A stretch of DNA of 64,000 nucleotides from Deferribacteres bacterium (GCA_020633655.1 JACKDF010000009.1:124001-188000); one strand, 5' to 3'. Numbered from the stretch's first letter, positions 17,715-27,534 are shown. Notes: generated by a model not told the origin, from the sequence alone. Program-made: numbers and translations.

Positions 17715-18461
17715 TTAAAAATGGAAAGTGAAACCAAAACCAGCATTCCAACGAATTTTTGTTTTGTAATGAAATGGTTTTGCGTAAGTGTTATAACTAT
17801 TTGTGAAGTCACCTTCAGCATTTACAAGAATTCTAATATGACTAAAACCCGTGGAATAATTTAAATCCCAATGGTCATTCAGTGTCGTAAAACCCGAATA
17901 GCCTATGGAGATGAGTTTAGATCCAGGAAAGGTTCCTGGCAGAACTTCATTAGATACAATTCCAGAGTACGTAGTATAAGTTAAATCAAGGCTATGGCCA
18001 TTTTTTTCAGATTTCTTTAAGTCATAAAAAAGTGCAATTTGCCCAATAAATGGATTTTTAAGAAAATACTCCCATTGTTCAAGGGTGTGCAATGACTCCG
18101 TTGCAGAGTCGTTAAAGCCGCCTAGAAATCGCAATGAAATGTTTTTCCCCTTAATTGTAAAAATCATTTTTTCTATGGCAATATTAATGAATGGATAACC
18201 AACTCCAAAACTAAATAATATGTTCTTCTTTGCTCTGATTGTATAATCCATCTGGAGTAGGCTGGCATTCCCTGGGAAATAAAAACCGACTTGTTGTCGA
18301 GATTTAGCAGGATAACTATGAAAGCGTGAAGTGTTAAAAGGAATCCAAAGTGTTTTTGTAGAGAATAGTCTGTTAGCATATACGTCCTCGTTTGCGAAGA
18401 TGATAAAGCTTGAAAATAAGATATATCGATATAGTTTGCGAACACGCCACTTTTTCATCAT
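17715..18461 (-). CDS. Predicted outer membrane beta-barrel protein
   Basis: The 248-residue protein has an N-terminal signal (hydrophobic ILFSSFIIFANEDVYA). It has many amphipathic strands such as NILFSFGVGYPFINIAI, ISLRFLGGF and IGQIALFYDL, and a C-terminal strand ending FGFTFHF with a terminal Phe. This fits an 8-12 strand barrel. No family is recognised. Its ATG overlaps the stop of the upstream HEAT gene (ATGA type), and it lies 17 bases before the next gene, so the three are coexpressed. Confidence 0.7.
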   Translation of the reverse strand: MMKKWRVRKLYRYILFSSFIIFANEDVYANRLFSTKTLWIPFNTSRFHSYPAKSRQQVGFYFPGNASLLQMDYTIRAKKNILFSFGVGYPFINIAIEKMIFTIKGKNISLRFLGGFNDSATESLHTLEQWEYFLKNPFIGQIALFYDLKKSEKNGHSLDLTYTTYSGIVSNEVLPGTFPGSKLISIGYSGFTTLNDHWDLNYSTGFSHIRILVNAEGDFTNSYNTYAKPFHYKTKIRWNAGFGFTFHF

Positions 18462-19681
18462 TTTCTCCCAATATAACTATAGATTTGTTGCACTACCGAT
18501 GTCGATGAATCAGTTTGTAACATTTTTTTGAATATAGTTACTTCTTCTTCGTATGGTAATAAAAAATGTATTGTTTTCACTGCTTCTAAACGTACCATCT
18601 CCTCGTTGTCATTTAAAAGCTCTATAGCCATTTCACTATTAATCTTTAAAGGTGTTTCACGTAAAACACGCAACGCTTGCAGAAGTGTTATTTTGTCTAT
18701 GACGGTTGATGAAATAGCTATATTTTGCAGTATTTCCGGATGTTGGCGTGCTATTTCATTTAGCGTGAGTTCAACCGCATAGGTATCTTCAAAGTTAATT
18801 TTGTTTTCCGCATAGATTGAATAGATTTGCTTAAAGAGTTCAGTGTCCATATTTTGACTTATTGAAAATGTAATTGTATGAGAGATTTCATCCCCATGGG
18901 GTGCGTAAGTTTTCAACATTTGCTCCAAGTATATTTTCGCAGTAGGTGTACCTGTTTTACCTAAAGCAAAAATAATTGGTTTTATTTCAGTCAAATTTGT
19001 TTGATGTTTCTCTGCAGCTTGAATAAGCGTAGTAGCCCAATCATCTTTTTCATTTTCACTTGCAAGAGAAAGTAGTGCACGGCAAGCTCTACCTGCATTT
19101 TCAGCTATTTGAGGATCATCATGCTTGAGAAATTGCCTAATGAGTTGCTTGTTAGACTCATTGGGGAAAAGACTTAATTTGGAGATGGCAAATCCACGTA
19201 ACTTTGCTGGAAGAGATTCTTGAGAAGCAATTGTATACAAACTGTTTTCGAACTTATCTGCTTCTGCCTGAGTTATCAGAACATCTTTTATGAAATCAAT
19301 TGTTACAAGGCTGAATTCAGGTGTATTTTTCTCAGAATTTAAATGTTCAATTAAATCATTCCGAAATTGACTATCATTTACAAGAGCTTCTTCATTCAAT
19401 GCGAATAGGTCATAAGCAATAAAGTTTTCATCTCCTAATTTAGCAATGTCTGCAAGAGCATCGGCAAGTTCATCACTGGATAAACTCTGGAAATAAGTAA
19501 TTGCAGCATTCGCTCGTGCATCATGGTTTTCAATGCTTAAAACGCGGTCCTGATAATCTTGCTTATATTTTTTACTCTGCTGAGCGAATGAATTTGAAGT
19601 ATTAAATAGGAAATGTAGTAAAATTAGGAACGATGGAACGATGGAACGATGGAAGCTATTTTTTTCTTTTGCATGTGTCAA
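18458..19681 (-). CDS. Exported HEAT-repeat protein
   Basis: The 407-residue protein has an N-terminal signal peptide (SIVPSFLILLHFLF, cleavage about SFA-Q). The rest is helical hairpins of HEAT type, for example FAISKLSLFPNESNKQLIRQFLKHDDPQIAENAGRA split over residues about 160-200, and ELLNDNEEMVRLEAVKTI near the end. Such repeats bind other proteins. It is the first gene of the operon HEAT, barrel, sorted secreted protein, which suggests a periplasmic partner of that pair. The start codon is preceded by AAAGGATTGACAC. Confidence 0.75.
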   Translation of the reverse strand: MTHAKEKNSFHRSIVPSFLILLHFLFNTSNSFAQQSKKYKQDYQDRVLSIENHDARANAAITYFQSLSSDELADALADIAKLGDENFIAYDLFALNEEALVNDSQFRNDLIEHLNSEKNTPEFSLVTIDFIKDVLITQAEADKFENSLYTIASQESLPAKLRGFAISKLSLFPNESNKQLIRQFLKHDDPQIAENAGRACRALLSLASENEKDDWATTLIQAAEKHQTNLTEIKPIIFALGKTGTPTAKIYLEQMLKTYAPHGDEISHTITFSISQNMDTELFKQIYSIYAENKINFEDTYAVELTLNEIARQHPEILQNIAISSTVIDKITLLQALRVLRETPLKINSEMAIELLNDNEEMVRLEAVKTIHFLLPYEEEVTIFKKMLQTDSSTSVVQQIYSYIGRK

Positions 19682-20167
19682 TCCTTTTCTAAAGAAAGTT
19701 CATGCATCTTCCCCACAGGTGCAGAAATTGTTAATAATGAGTTCAGTGTATGGAAAATGCATCCTGCATTAGTGATAACTGATTTTTGAGGAACGGGTCG
19801 ACAGGCACCGGGTTTTGGTTGGAGTCGTATCACCCCCCATTTGAGATTGTTAAACTACCAGGTTTTTTTAGATGATTGATCAATCATTGATTTAAAAATA
19901 AAGAAAAATTGGTTGAATGCAATTGATTTTTTAAAGAGTGAAATCTACATGTTCATGACAAAACTATAACCGTTAACACTATTCAACAAATCATCTTTTA
20001 ATTTTTAATGCAGAATTATTAAATATTTGATAATTGAGCGTTGAATATTGCCACAGAATAAGCTGTGACGTGACTTTTTTTTAATCAGGAAAGATGTTGC
20101 TCTTTTATTAAATTTATGATTATTCTTTATCTCTAAATTTTTCCAATAATCTCGAGAGGGTTTTGGC
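19682..20167. promoter_or_regulatory. Divergent intergenic region with a 16-bp palindrome
   Basis: These 486 AT-rich bases separate the HEAT operon (-) from the TRAP genes (+) and must hold both promoters. A perfect palindrome ATGATTGATCAATCAT is at 19872-19887, a plausible operator site. I could not assign promoter boxes. Confidence 0.4.
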
Positions 20168-20692
20168 GTGCGTTTCCTGAAAAAGCTTAGCACTAAAATC
20201 GATTGGCTGAATGAAAAAATTGGTTCGGGAATTTCATGGCTGAATTTACTGTTGATTGCCGTTGTCTGTTACGACGTTTTTACACGCTATTTTCTTAAAA
20301 AAAGCAGCATTGCCGTGCAGGAAATGGAATGGCATATTTTCGCTGTCATTTTCCTGTTGGGGGCAGCGTACACGTTAAAACACGATCGCCACGTGAGAGT
20401 TGATGCTTTATACAATTCTTTCAGCCTGCGTACACAAGCCTGGGTGGATTTCCTGGGATCCCTGCTCTTTCTTTTGCCATTCGTAGTGCTGGTAATCTGG
20501 GCCTCGACGACATTTGTTGCCAATTCCTTCTCTATTGGAGAAACTTCCCCGGATCCTGGTGGATTACCTGCCCGTTACCTGCTTAAAGCCTGTATTCCCC
20601 TCGCATTTGTTCTGCTGTTGTTGCAAGGCCTGTCGATGAATTTCCGTGCTGCACTCATATTGTGGGAAAATGGAGGTGAGCACGATGCATGA
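20168..20692 (+). CDS. dctQ: TRAP transporter small membrane subunit (DctQ family)
   Basis: The 174-residue protein has four transmembrane helices, for example WLNLLLIAVVCYDVFTRYF and FLGSLLFLLPFVVLVIW. The family marker YDVFTRYF is at residues 35-42, followed by MEWHIFAVIFLLGAAYTLKHDRH shared by DctQ proteins, where the Trp-His and the DxHVRVD loop recur. The start is GTG with GAGAGGG upstream. It overlaps dctM by eight bases. It forms the membrane complex with DctM. The binding protein gene is 2.5 kb away on the other strand. Confidence 0.9.
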   Translation: MRFLKKLSTKIDWLNEKIGSGISWLNLLLIAVVCYDVFTRYFLKKSSIAVQEMEWHIFAVIFLLGAAYTLKHDRHVRVDALYNSFSLRTQAWVDFLGSLLFLLPFVVLVIWASTTFVANSFSIGETSPDPGGLPARYLLKACIPLAFVLLLLQGLSMNFRAALILWENGGEHDA

Positions 20693-22007
20693 GATTATGC
20701 CTTTAATTCTATTCATCGTGCTCTTTGGCTTGCTCATGGGTGGCTTTCCGGTGGCCTTTACACTTGGCGGTGTCTCCCTCTTCTTTGGAATTTTAACTTT
20801 TGGTTTCGAATTTTTCCACCTTCTGCCCTTGCGGATTTGGGGAATTATGTCCAATTTTGTCTTGCTCGCAGTCCCGCTTTTCATTTTTATGGGTGTGATG
20901 CTGGAAAAATCAGGCATAGCAGAAGAACTGCTCGAGACAATGGCTTTGCTTTTTGGTCGTTTACGTGGAGGGCTTGCAATTTCTGTCATTATCGTCGGAA
21001 CATTGCTGGCTGCATCAACTGGCATTGTAGGGGCCACGGTTGTTACCATGGGATTGATGAGTTTACCGACGATGCTCAAGCGTGGCTACAGTGCTGAGCT
21101 TGCGAGCGGTACGATTTGCGCATCTGGCACACTGGGGCAAATCATTCCACCAAGTATTGTGCTCGTCCTGCTTGGCAGTATTCTCAACGTGCCGGTTGGC
21201 GATCTGTTTATCGGGTCGATTATTCCTGGTATGGTGCTCGTCGGTTTGTATCTGATATGGATAGTCCTTATTTCCATTTTCAAACCACAAGCCGCACCAG
21301 CAATGCCCAAAGAAGCGCTGGCCAAATTTAAGGAACGTGGTGCAGTCAACCGGATTTTCAAGGCGTTTTTACCCCCATTTGCGTTGATGATAACCGTACT
21401 AGGTTCCATTTTAGCAGGTATTGCTTCTCCTACCGAAGCTGCTGCTGTCGGAGCATTGGGTGCAATTCTTCTCACTGCAATTCGTGGCAAACTTACTATC
21501 GATACACTACGAAAAGTCTCCCAGGAAACGACTTTTCTGACCAGTATGGTTTTTATAATTTTGGTAGGTGCAACAGCGTTCGGGCTGGTTTTTCGCGGTA
21601 TGGGCGGAGACCGTTACCTCGCTGAGATGATTGTCGGCAACAATCTTGGACCCCATACTTTTCTCGCAATCGTGATGTTTATCGTTTTTATTGCCGGATT
21701 TTTTATCGATTTCTTTGAGATTTGTTTTATAATTGTGCCGGTCGTGGCACCCATCTTTGCATCAATGGGCGTTGATCTGCTGTGGTTTGGTGTCCTTATC
21801 GCTATCAATCTGCAGACTTCCTTTTTGACACCACCATTTGGTTTTTCTCTGTTTTATCTAAAAGGTGTTGCTCCCCCGGAAGTATCGACACAGAAGATAT
21901 ATAAAGGCATCATTCCGTTTATCATCATCCAACTCATTGGATTGCTCCTGGTTATTTTCTTTCCAGAATCCGTAACCTGGTTGCCGAAAGTGATGATTGG
22001 GAATTGA
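20685..22007 (+). CDS. dctM: TRAP transporter large permease subunit (DctM family)
   Basis: This 440-residue, about twelve-helix membrane protein carries out Na+-driven solute import. The ATG at 20685 is preceded by GGAGG and lies inside the end of dctQ, so translation is coupled. Family features include LLMGGFPVAFTLGG near the start, VPLFIFMGVMLEKSGIAEELL, ASTGIVGATVVTMGLMSLP, the central PPSIVLVLLGS and the late TPPFGFSLFYLKGV. The substrate is set by the binding protein. Confidence 0.95.
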   Translation: MHEIMPLILFIVLFGLLMGGFPVAFTLGGVSLFFGILTFGFEFFHLLPLRIWGIMSNFVLLAVPLFIFMGVMLEKSGIAEELLETMALLFGRLRGGLAISVIIVGTLLAASTGIVGATVVTMGLMSLPTMLKRGYSAELASGTICASGTLGQIIPPSIVLVLLGSILNVPVGDLFIGSIIPGMVLVGLYLIWIVLISIFKPQAAPAMPKEALAKFKERGAVNRIFKAFLPPFALMITVLGSILAGIASPTEAAAVGALGAILLTAIRGKLTIDTLRKVSQETTFLTSMVFIILVGATAFGLVFRGMGGDRYLAEMIVGNNLGPHTFLAIVMFIVFIAGFFIDFFEICFIIVPVVAPIFASMGVDLLWFGVLIAINLQTSFLTPPFGFSLFYLKGVAPPEVSTQKIYKGIIPFIIIQLIGLLLVIFFPESVTWLPKVMIGN

Positions 22008-22012
22008 TGTTG

Positions 22013-23197
22013 TTATTCCAGTAGAATCATCTTTTTAACATCCATGAATGAACCTGCTTGCAGACTATAGAAATAAAGTCCTGAAGTGAAATCGTCACCG
22101 TTAAACGTGATGTTGTAATTGCCGGGCAAGTAGTCGCTATTAGTCAAATTGAAAACCAGCTGTCCCTGGACATTGTAAATGTTCAGGGTAACCTTGCATT
22201 TCTCGCGTATCTGAAATTGAATGTTTGTGGTTGGATTGAAGGGATTGGGATAATTCTGAAATAATTTGAATTCAGCCGGTTGCGTCGTTCGTAAATTCGA
22301 GATACCTGTTTCCGAATTCCAGCCGGCCAATCTGGCCCATAACCACCAGGCTGCGTATGCTTTGCGATTGGCATTTAAAGGCTGGCTGTGCGCGGATTCA
22401 CAATTATACCAGTCACCATTTTCTGTGTGCGCGTCCTGCCATTCAATAGCCCAATTCCCTTCGGAATAGGAACAGTCATCGCTCACATTTTTATCTCCAA
22501 AATAAGTGCCCTCCGGATCGTAGCATTCAATATCATAGAAATCGAACAAAACCTTGCTGTTTGTGATGCAGTATTCCCGGATTTGCTGGTTTCTCAGGTG
22601 AAGGATACCGGATTCTCCCGAGCCGTCCGAATGCCCGGTCATATAAACAAAGACCACCTTTGGATAATCGGACTCTAACCGGGACATCGGTGTTAGGTAT
22701 TCATCGATCATCTGCTGTTCTTCATAATAGGAAGCTTCTCCACACCATGACCAAATAATTACATTCACGTCCGCATGCGATGCATCATCGAGGTAAGCTC
22801 GTGTTTCTTCCACCCAGTTTGGATAGTATCCACAATCGTGATCGAGCCAGCCGTCCCCGTACTCATCCCCTTCTTCGAGATCGAGAGCACCGTTGGTCCC
22901 ACCATTGTTCCAGGCGAATATATCCCGGGAATGCGATAAACCAAGTCCGCCATTATTGGCAAAATCAATTAATCCGGTCATGCCAGTTGTAAGCTGGCTG
23001 CCGTGCGATGTGTGGCCATAGCCAATATGTAATGTCGCTTTCGCAAGGTTTATTGCGGATTCCGGGATGTGTATTATGTTAGTGCAAGTATGATCGACAA
23101 TTATCCCCTGTGCAAAAATAGTAAAGTGCATGCCGAAAAAGAAAAGGATTAAATAAGCGAAACAAACGCACCAATAAGAAATCTTAAAGCAATTCAA
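22013..23197 (-). CDS. Secreted protein with type IX-like sorting domain, unknown function
   Basis: The start is a TTG supported by GGAGG six bases upstream. A signal peptide ends about TIFAQ-G. The mature domain (residues 31-310) has the segment HIGYGHTSHGSQLTTGM, many acidic and aromatic residues, at least six cysteines (for example DHDCGYYPNW, WSWCGEAS, ESYDIEC-like CYDPEG) and VVFVYMTGHSDGSG. It recalls an SGNH/GDSL-like or other hydrolase fold but has no motif I can name. The sorting domain begins about LFQNYPNPFNPTTNI and ends in VKKMILLE. It lies between dctM and dctP, convergent with dctM and codirectional with dctP. Confidence 0.78.
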   Translation of the reverse strand: MNCFKISYWCVCFAYLILFFFGMHFTIFAQGIIVDHTCTNIIHIPESAINLAKATLHIGYGHTSHGSQLTTGMTGLIDFANNGGLGLSHSRDIFAWNNGGTNGALDLEEGDEYGDGWLDHDCGYYPNWVEETRAYLDDASHADVNVIIWSWCGEASYYEEQQMIDEYLTPMSRLESDYPKVVFVYMTGHSDGSGESGILHLRNQQIREYCITNSKVLFDFYDIECYDPEGTYFGDKNVSDDCSYSEGNWAIEWQDAHTENGDWYNCESAHSQPLNANRKAYAAWWLWARLAGWNSETGISNLRTTQPAEFKLFQNYPNPFNPTTNIQFQIREKCKVTLNIYNVQGQLVFNLTNSDYLPGNYNITFNGDDFTSGLYFYSLQAGSFMDVKKMILLE

Positions 23198-23232
23198 TTG
23201 CGGCCTCCATTTTTTACTAAAAAATACCTGAT

Positions 23233-24351
23233 TTATCCTTTGAGTGCCTCATTATAAGCATGCGTTGTTATATCTTCCCAGGCAGAAATTTGCTTGCGGA
23301 AATTGGTATAGGATGTATAAATTTTTGCTGCATCGGCATTGCTGCTGATGAGTTCTTCGATAACTTCCTCCGAGTATTTTTTAAAGGTTGCGAGCACATC
23401 GTCGGGAAATTTCAGAAGATTGACATGGTTTTCGTTGATCAGTTTTGCCAGGTATTCACCGTTTTTTGCATCGAATTCTGCCAAAATTTGAGCGTTCAAT
23501 CGCGCTGCACCCGCTCGAATAATATCCTGCAAATCTGCTGGCAATCCTTCAAACGCCGTTTTATTCACAGCAAGCTCCAAAACCGTACCGGGTTCATGCC
23601 AACCAGGATAATAGTAATATTTGGCAATTTTATGAAAACCCTTTAAATAGTCATGGTACGGCCCGATCCATTCCGTTGCATCGATTACGCCGCGTTCGAG
23701 ATTGGTGTAAATTTCCGCCCCTGGTGTTGCCAGTCCGGAGCCGCCAGCCTTGTTAATCACTTTGCTGCCAAGTCCGGGAATACGCATTTTCAAGCCCTGA
23801 ATATCACTGATGGAATTGATCATTTTGTTAAACCAGCCACCCATTTGCATGCCCGTGTTGCCAGCAGCGAAAGGAATAAGATTGAATGGCGCATAAAGGT
23901 CTTCCCAAAGTTTCATCCCACCCCCAGCGATCAGCCAGGCATTCATTTGCTGTGTATTCATACCAAAAGGTACTGTGGAGAAAAATTGCCCGGCAGGAAC
24001 TTTACCTGCCCAATAGTAAGCTGCTCCATGGCTCATCTGCGCCGTTCCCTGTCGCACTGCCTCGAAGGATTCAAAAGCGGGTACGAGTTCGTTGGCGCCG
24101 TACACTTGAATGGAAAGCCGTCCCTGTGACATATTTTTCACCCATTGGGCGAATTGATCGACACCCTCACCAAGAACCGGGAAATGGGGCGACCAGGTTG
24201 TAACAATTCGCCACTCATATTTTTTTTGTGACTGTACGGCAGGCGCCTCACCTTTGTTTTCTGCCGAACAGCCGGCGATTAATGCAGATCCCCCTGCCAG
24301 GGCAGCTACACCACTTTTTTGAATAAACGATCTTCTGTCGAGTTTTTGCAT
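23233..24351 (-). CDS. dctP: TRAP transporter substrate-binding protein (DctP family), Tat lipoprotein
   Basis: This 372-residue periplasmic binding protein has a twin-arginine signal (DRRSFIQKSG) joined to a lipobox (ALIAGC at about residues 23-28), so it is probably a Tat-exported lipoprotein. The DctP fold shows in IVTTWSPHFPVLGEGVDQFA, GRLSIQVYGANELVPAFESF, the conserved arginine in LKMRIPG, and GVIDATEWIGPYHDYLKGF. That last Trp-containing stretch is typical of the TakP-like 2-oxoacid and lactate-binding branch. It partners with DctQM encoded at 20.2-22.0 kb on the opposite strand. The ligand guess is inference. Confidence 0.9.
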   Translation of the reverse strand: MQKLDRRSFIQKSGVAALAGGSALIAGCSAENKGEAPAVQSQKKYEWRIVTTWSPHFPVLGEGVDQFAQWVKNMSQGRLSIQVYGANELVPAFESFEAVRQGTAQMSHGAAYYWAGKVPAGQFFSTVPFGMNTQQMNAWLIAGGGMKLWEDLYAPFNLIPFAAGNTGMQMGGWFNKMINSISDIQGLKMRIPGLGSKVINKAGGSGLATPGAEIYTNLERGVIDATEWIGPYHDYLKGFHKIAKYYYYPGWHEPGTVLELAVNKTAFEGLPADLQDIIRAGAARLNAQILAEFDAKNGEYLAKLINENHVNLLKFPDDVLATFKKYSEEVIEELISSNADAAKIYTSYTNFRKQISAWEDITTHAYNEALKG

Positions 24352-24507
24352 TTTCCCTCCGCTGAATTCAAAGTCTAATTGCTAACAATGCGATGATTCT
24401 TAATAAGATAAGTGACAGGATGGCCCACTGCAAGAGAAAAGATTTTAGGAGATTTATGATTTTTGGAGTTGAAGCGGTGAGATGGCTGCTGTGTACAGAT
24501 GGGCTTT

Positions 24508-25803
24508 TTAGGCTTGGTGGAGACCTTCTTGTGTGGCGGTCTCTTCCTTTATTTTGGAGTAATATTTTTGATAATATTCCTGCAACTCTTTCGTTAACCA
24601 GATGCATTTTGTATAGGCGCCAAAATTCAATTTATAATTCGCTTCCTGAATGTTTATTTTTTTAAATGCACTGGATAAATGATTGCAATCCGTGTAGTTC
24701 CCTTTGCACACGAAAAGTGTTGGTGAACCTATACCGCGCATTGGGTAGGGGACAGCGAGGTTGGTTCCATTGGGGCCGAACTTGCATGAGTTTTCCAATC
24801 GTTCCAGCGTTTTATAAAAACGGAATACTTCCTTCATCTCGAGCCAGTGTGCCAGCGTGTCGACGGCATCTTTTTGAAATTTGTTGTGTTTCGCCAGCAC
24901 ATAAATAATATCAAGGGCGCGGGAACCTGCAACCTGCATTTCAGCATCGGGTGAGATCAATTGTTCGAACTGCATACCAACAGAAACTATTTGCGCAAGG
25001 AGAGCTGGTTCACTGTTCAATTTGAGATATGCATAATCAGAATGAAGCAGACCTTGTATCAGGTGATCAACTGCTTTTTCGATTTCAGGAGGAATAGTCA
25101 TTTTTTTCAGATATTTGGCTTTATTGTTTTTAATAACCTCACCCGCTTTCTTTCGGTAGGTGTCCTCGGATAATTTATTCGATTGGATTTCTGCCAGTAT
25201 AAAACTCGCTGCGAATGCTGTTAAAAAAAGTTTTGTGTAGAAGTCTTTTTCACGCTCTTTGTCTGCTGTAAATTCTATACCGAGGCTGAACAAAGCCCGT
25301 CGAATCGCCATAAGAATTTGTTTGCTAAAAGCATAACGTCCGCTTTTCGATTTTAAGTTGAAAAATTGTGCATCGTAAAGAGCGTAAAGTACGAAATCAT
25401 TTTCAAGTGCCTGATAAACAGTGTTTATTAGCTTTTCATCGTAGTGATCGAAGATTGATTTGCCTGTTTTTTCGATGATGTAATTGGCATTCATCTGCAC
25501 CAGAACGGCATTTTTAAAAACTTCTTTCAGCTTTATTTTGATCTCATCATTTTTCCAAATCTCTATGTTGAATACAAAATTAGGATTACTTTCATAGACT
25601 TTTTCAAGCAGCGAAAAGATGTGAGAATCAATTTTTTTCTCGGCACGGCACAGCAAAGCGTTATTTTCATTTTTCAGATCTTTTGCGAGCGTACACAACA
25701 AATCCTGTTCAGTTTTTGAACGCATATCCTGTTCCATGAATATTGTAAAAAGCTCGAATTCATGAAAAGTTGAAAAAATAATGGTCTTATCGGTAAATCG
25801 CAT
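24508..25803 (-). CDS. Hypothetical protein, helical
   Basis: This 431-residue cytoplasmic-looking protein has no signal peptide. It is mainly helical and charged. Notable parts are YALYDAQFFNLKSKSGRYAFSKQILMAIRRALF (residues about 147-180), IEKAVDHLIQGLLHSDYAYLK and a Cys-containing tail with FVCKGNYTDCNHL. The CGLYxx and HD patterns of phosphohydrolases are not convincing. No family is recognised. It is upstream of dctP on the same strand with a 156-base gap, so probably a separate unit. Confidence 0.65.
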   Translation of the reverse strand: MRFTDKTIIFSTFHEFELFTIFMEQDMRSKTEQDLLCTLAKDLKNENNALLCRAEKKIDSHIFSLLEKVYESNPNFVFNIEIWKNDEIKIKLKEVFKNAVLVQMNANYIIEKTGKSIFDHYDEKLINTVYQALENDFVLYALYDAQFFNLKSKSGRYAFSKQILMAIRRALFSLGIEFTADKEREKDFYTKLFLTAFAASFILAEIQSNKLSEDTYRKKAGEVIKNNKAKYLKKMTIPPEIEKAVDHLIQGLLHSDYAYLKLNSEPALLAQIVSVGMQFEQLISPDAEMQVAGSRALDIIYVLAKHNKFQKDAVDTLAHWLEMKEVFRFYKTLERLENSCKFGPNGTNLAVPYPMRGIGSPTLFVCKGNYTDCNHLSSAFKKINIQEANYKLNFGAYTKCIWLTKELQEYYQKYYSKIKEETATQEGLHQA

Positions 25804-26190
25804 ACGCTTTCAGGCTTGTTCTAATTTGTTCTGTTCATTTATATCTGGATTTGGAAGGCATTATCCCCCGCCCATTACCTTTGCATGCTCTCTATAAACA
25901 AAACAGGCTAATTGCGACGGCAAAATTGCCAATTCCCTTGCACAAACTTTCGAATTAGATGGTCTTCTTTATTTTCGACATTTTTACAAACATATACAAA
26001 AATATATCTACGTTGGTCAATATTTTTACTCATTTATGCAGGACATTATTTGTTAAACCGATGTTCTGTATGAATATCCGTACTGCTGAGAAAAGCGTCT
26101 TGCATCCGGTACTTTTTTTTATCATCTTACGTCCTCTTTTCCGCATGAAAAATGTGCAAATGAAGAGAACGAACGAAAGAGGATATTTCT
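25804..26190. other. Divergent intergenic region
   Basis: These 387 bases separate the hypothetical gene (-) from trkA (+). They are AT-rich with no repeat. The trkA ribosome site AAAGAGGA sits at about 26175-26182. I see no other signal. Confidence 0.4.
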
Positions 26191-27534
26191 GTGTATATAA
26201 TCATTATAGGCGCCGGTGAGGTTGGATTTAATCTAGCGAAACAACTCTCCGGTGAAGGCCACGATGTGGCAATTGTCGAGTGTGATCCAGTCATCTATCA
26301 ACGGGTTCAGGAAAATCTTGACGTAAGTGCGATCCAGGGGAGTGGAACAAGCTACAAAATTCTCGAGCAGGCAGGTATTAAAGATGCCGATTTGCTGGTT
26401 GCAGTGACGACAAATGACGAAGTGAATCTCATTTCCGCTCAGATCGCCAAGCAATACAAGGTGAAAAAGACAATCGCCCGGGTAAAAAATGATGAGTTTC
26501 TGCATAAAAATGCACCATTAAATGCAGATACCATGAACATCGACCTCATAATTCATCCAGAGTACGAGGCTGCAAATGCCGCAATTCGGCTGCTCCACCA
26601 GACAGCAGCGACCGATGTTATCGACTTTGAAAATGGCCGCATCAGCGTGCTTGGTATCCAGATTGAGGATGACTCACCCATTGTTTACCAAAAACTTTCG
26701 CAAGTAAGTGCGGAATACCAGGATTTTGTCTTTCGCATTGTTGCTATTCAACGTCTAGAAGTCACACGTATTCCCAAAGGGGACGATGAAATTTGGCCGG
26801 GCGACCGGATATTTGTTATCAGCAAGCAGGAAGTTGTGCCACAGGTGATTAGTCTGGCAGGTAAGCACGACAAAAAGAAAAACGAGCATATCATGGTGAT
26901 GGGCGGTGGGCGTACGGGCTATTTGCTTGCACGAGGATTGGAAAAAGATCACCATGTCAAGCTCATTGAGAAAGATGCGGCAAAAAGCCAGGAGCTGGCG
27001 CAAAAGCTCTCGAAAACCCTGGTTATCCAGGGAGATGGCCGCGATCTCAATCTGCTGGCGCTGGAAGCCATAACCGATATGGATGCTTTCATTGCGGCCA
27101 CTGGCGACGACGAAACCAACATTATCTCCAGTTCGATTGCACACCATTTACAAGTACCGCGAATCATAGCAATGGTTGATAAAACCTCTTATTGTACTAT
27201 TTTGCCAACGATCGGCGTGGACGCTTTTGTCTCCCGCCAGCGAATCACCGTAAACGCCATTCTCAAATTTATCCGCAAAGGCAATATTGTAAATGTCGCG
27301 GCTATGCCCGGAATTTCAGCGGAAGCCATCGAACTCATTCCGAAGAACGGCTCGAAAATTACCCAAAAACCCTTGGCGGAAATCAGTTTTCCTGCGAATG
27401 CTATCGTGGGTGCAGTCATGCGTGGCACCGATGTTTTTATTCCCATTGGATCAACTACCTTGCTTGCCGGTGACAAAGTGATCATTTTTACGTTGCCTTC
27501 GGCTATTAAAGAAGTGGAGAAGTTTTTTAATTGA
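26191..27534 (+). CDS. trkA: Trk potassium uptake system peripheral protein TrkA
   Basis: This regulatory subunit of the Trk K+ channel binds NAD(H) and ATP/ADP on the cytoplasmic face. Its 447 residues form two RCK modules. RCK-N1 has the dinucleotide loop IIIGAGEVGFNLAKQL (residues 3-18), and RCK-N2 has MVMGGGRTGYLLARGL at about 235-250. Each is followed by a TrkA-C domain (for example EVTRIPKGDDEIWPGDRIFV). The start is GTG with AAAGAGGA upstream. trkH follows after 76 bases. Confidence 0.96.
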   Translation: MYIIIIGAGEVGFNLAKQLSGEGHDVAIVECDPVIYQRVQENLDVSAIQGSGTSYKILEQAGIKDADLLVAVTTNDEVNLISAQIAKQYKVKKTIARVKNDEFLHKNAPLNADTMNIDLIIHPEYEAANAAIRLLHQTAATDVIDFENGRISVLGIQIEDDSPIVYQKLSQVSAEYQDFVFRIVAIQRLEVTRIPKGDDEIWPGDRIFVISKQEVVPQVISLAGKHDKKKNEHIMVMGGGRTGYLLARGLEKDHHVKLIEKDAAKSQELAQKLSKTLVIQGDGRDLNLLALEAITDMDAFIAATGDDETNIISSSIAHHLQVPRIIAMVDKTSYCTILPTIGVDAFVSRQRITVNAILKFIRKGNIVNVAAMPGISAEAIELIPKNGSKITQKPLAEISFPANAIVGAVMRGTDVFIPIGSTTLLAGDKVIIFTLPSAIKEVEKFFN

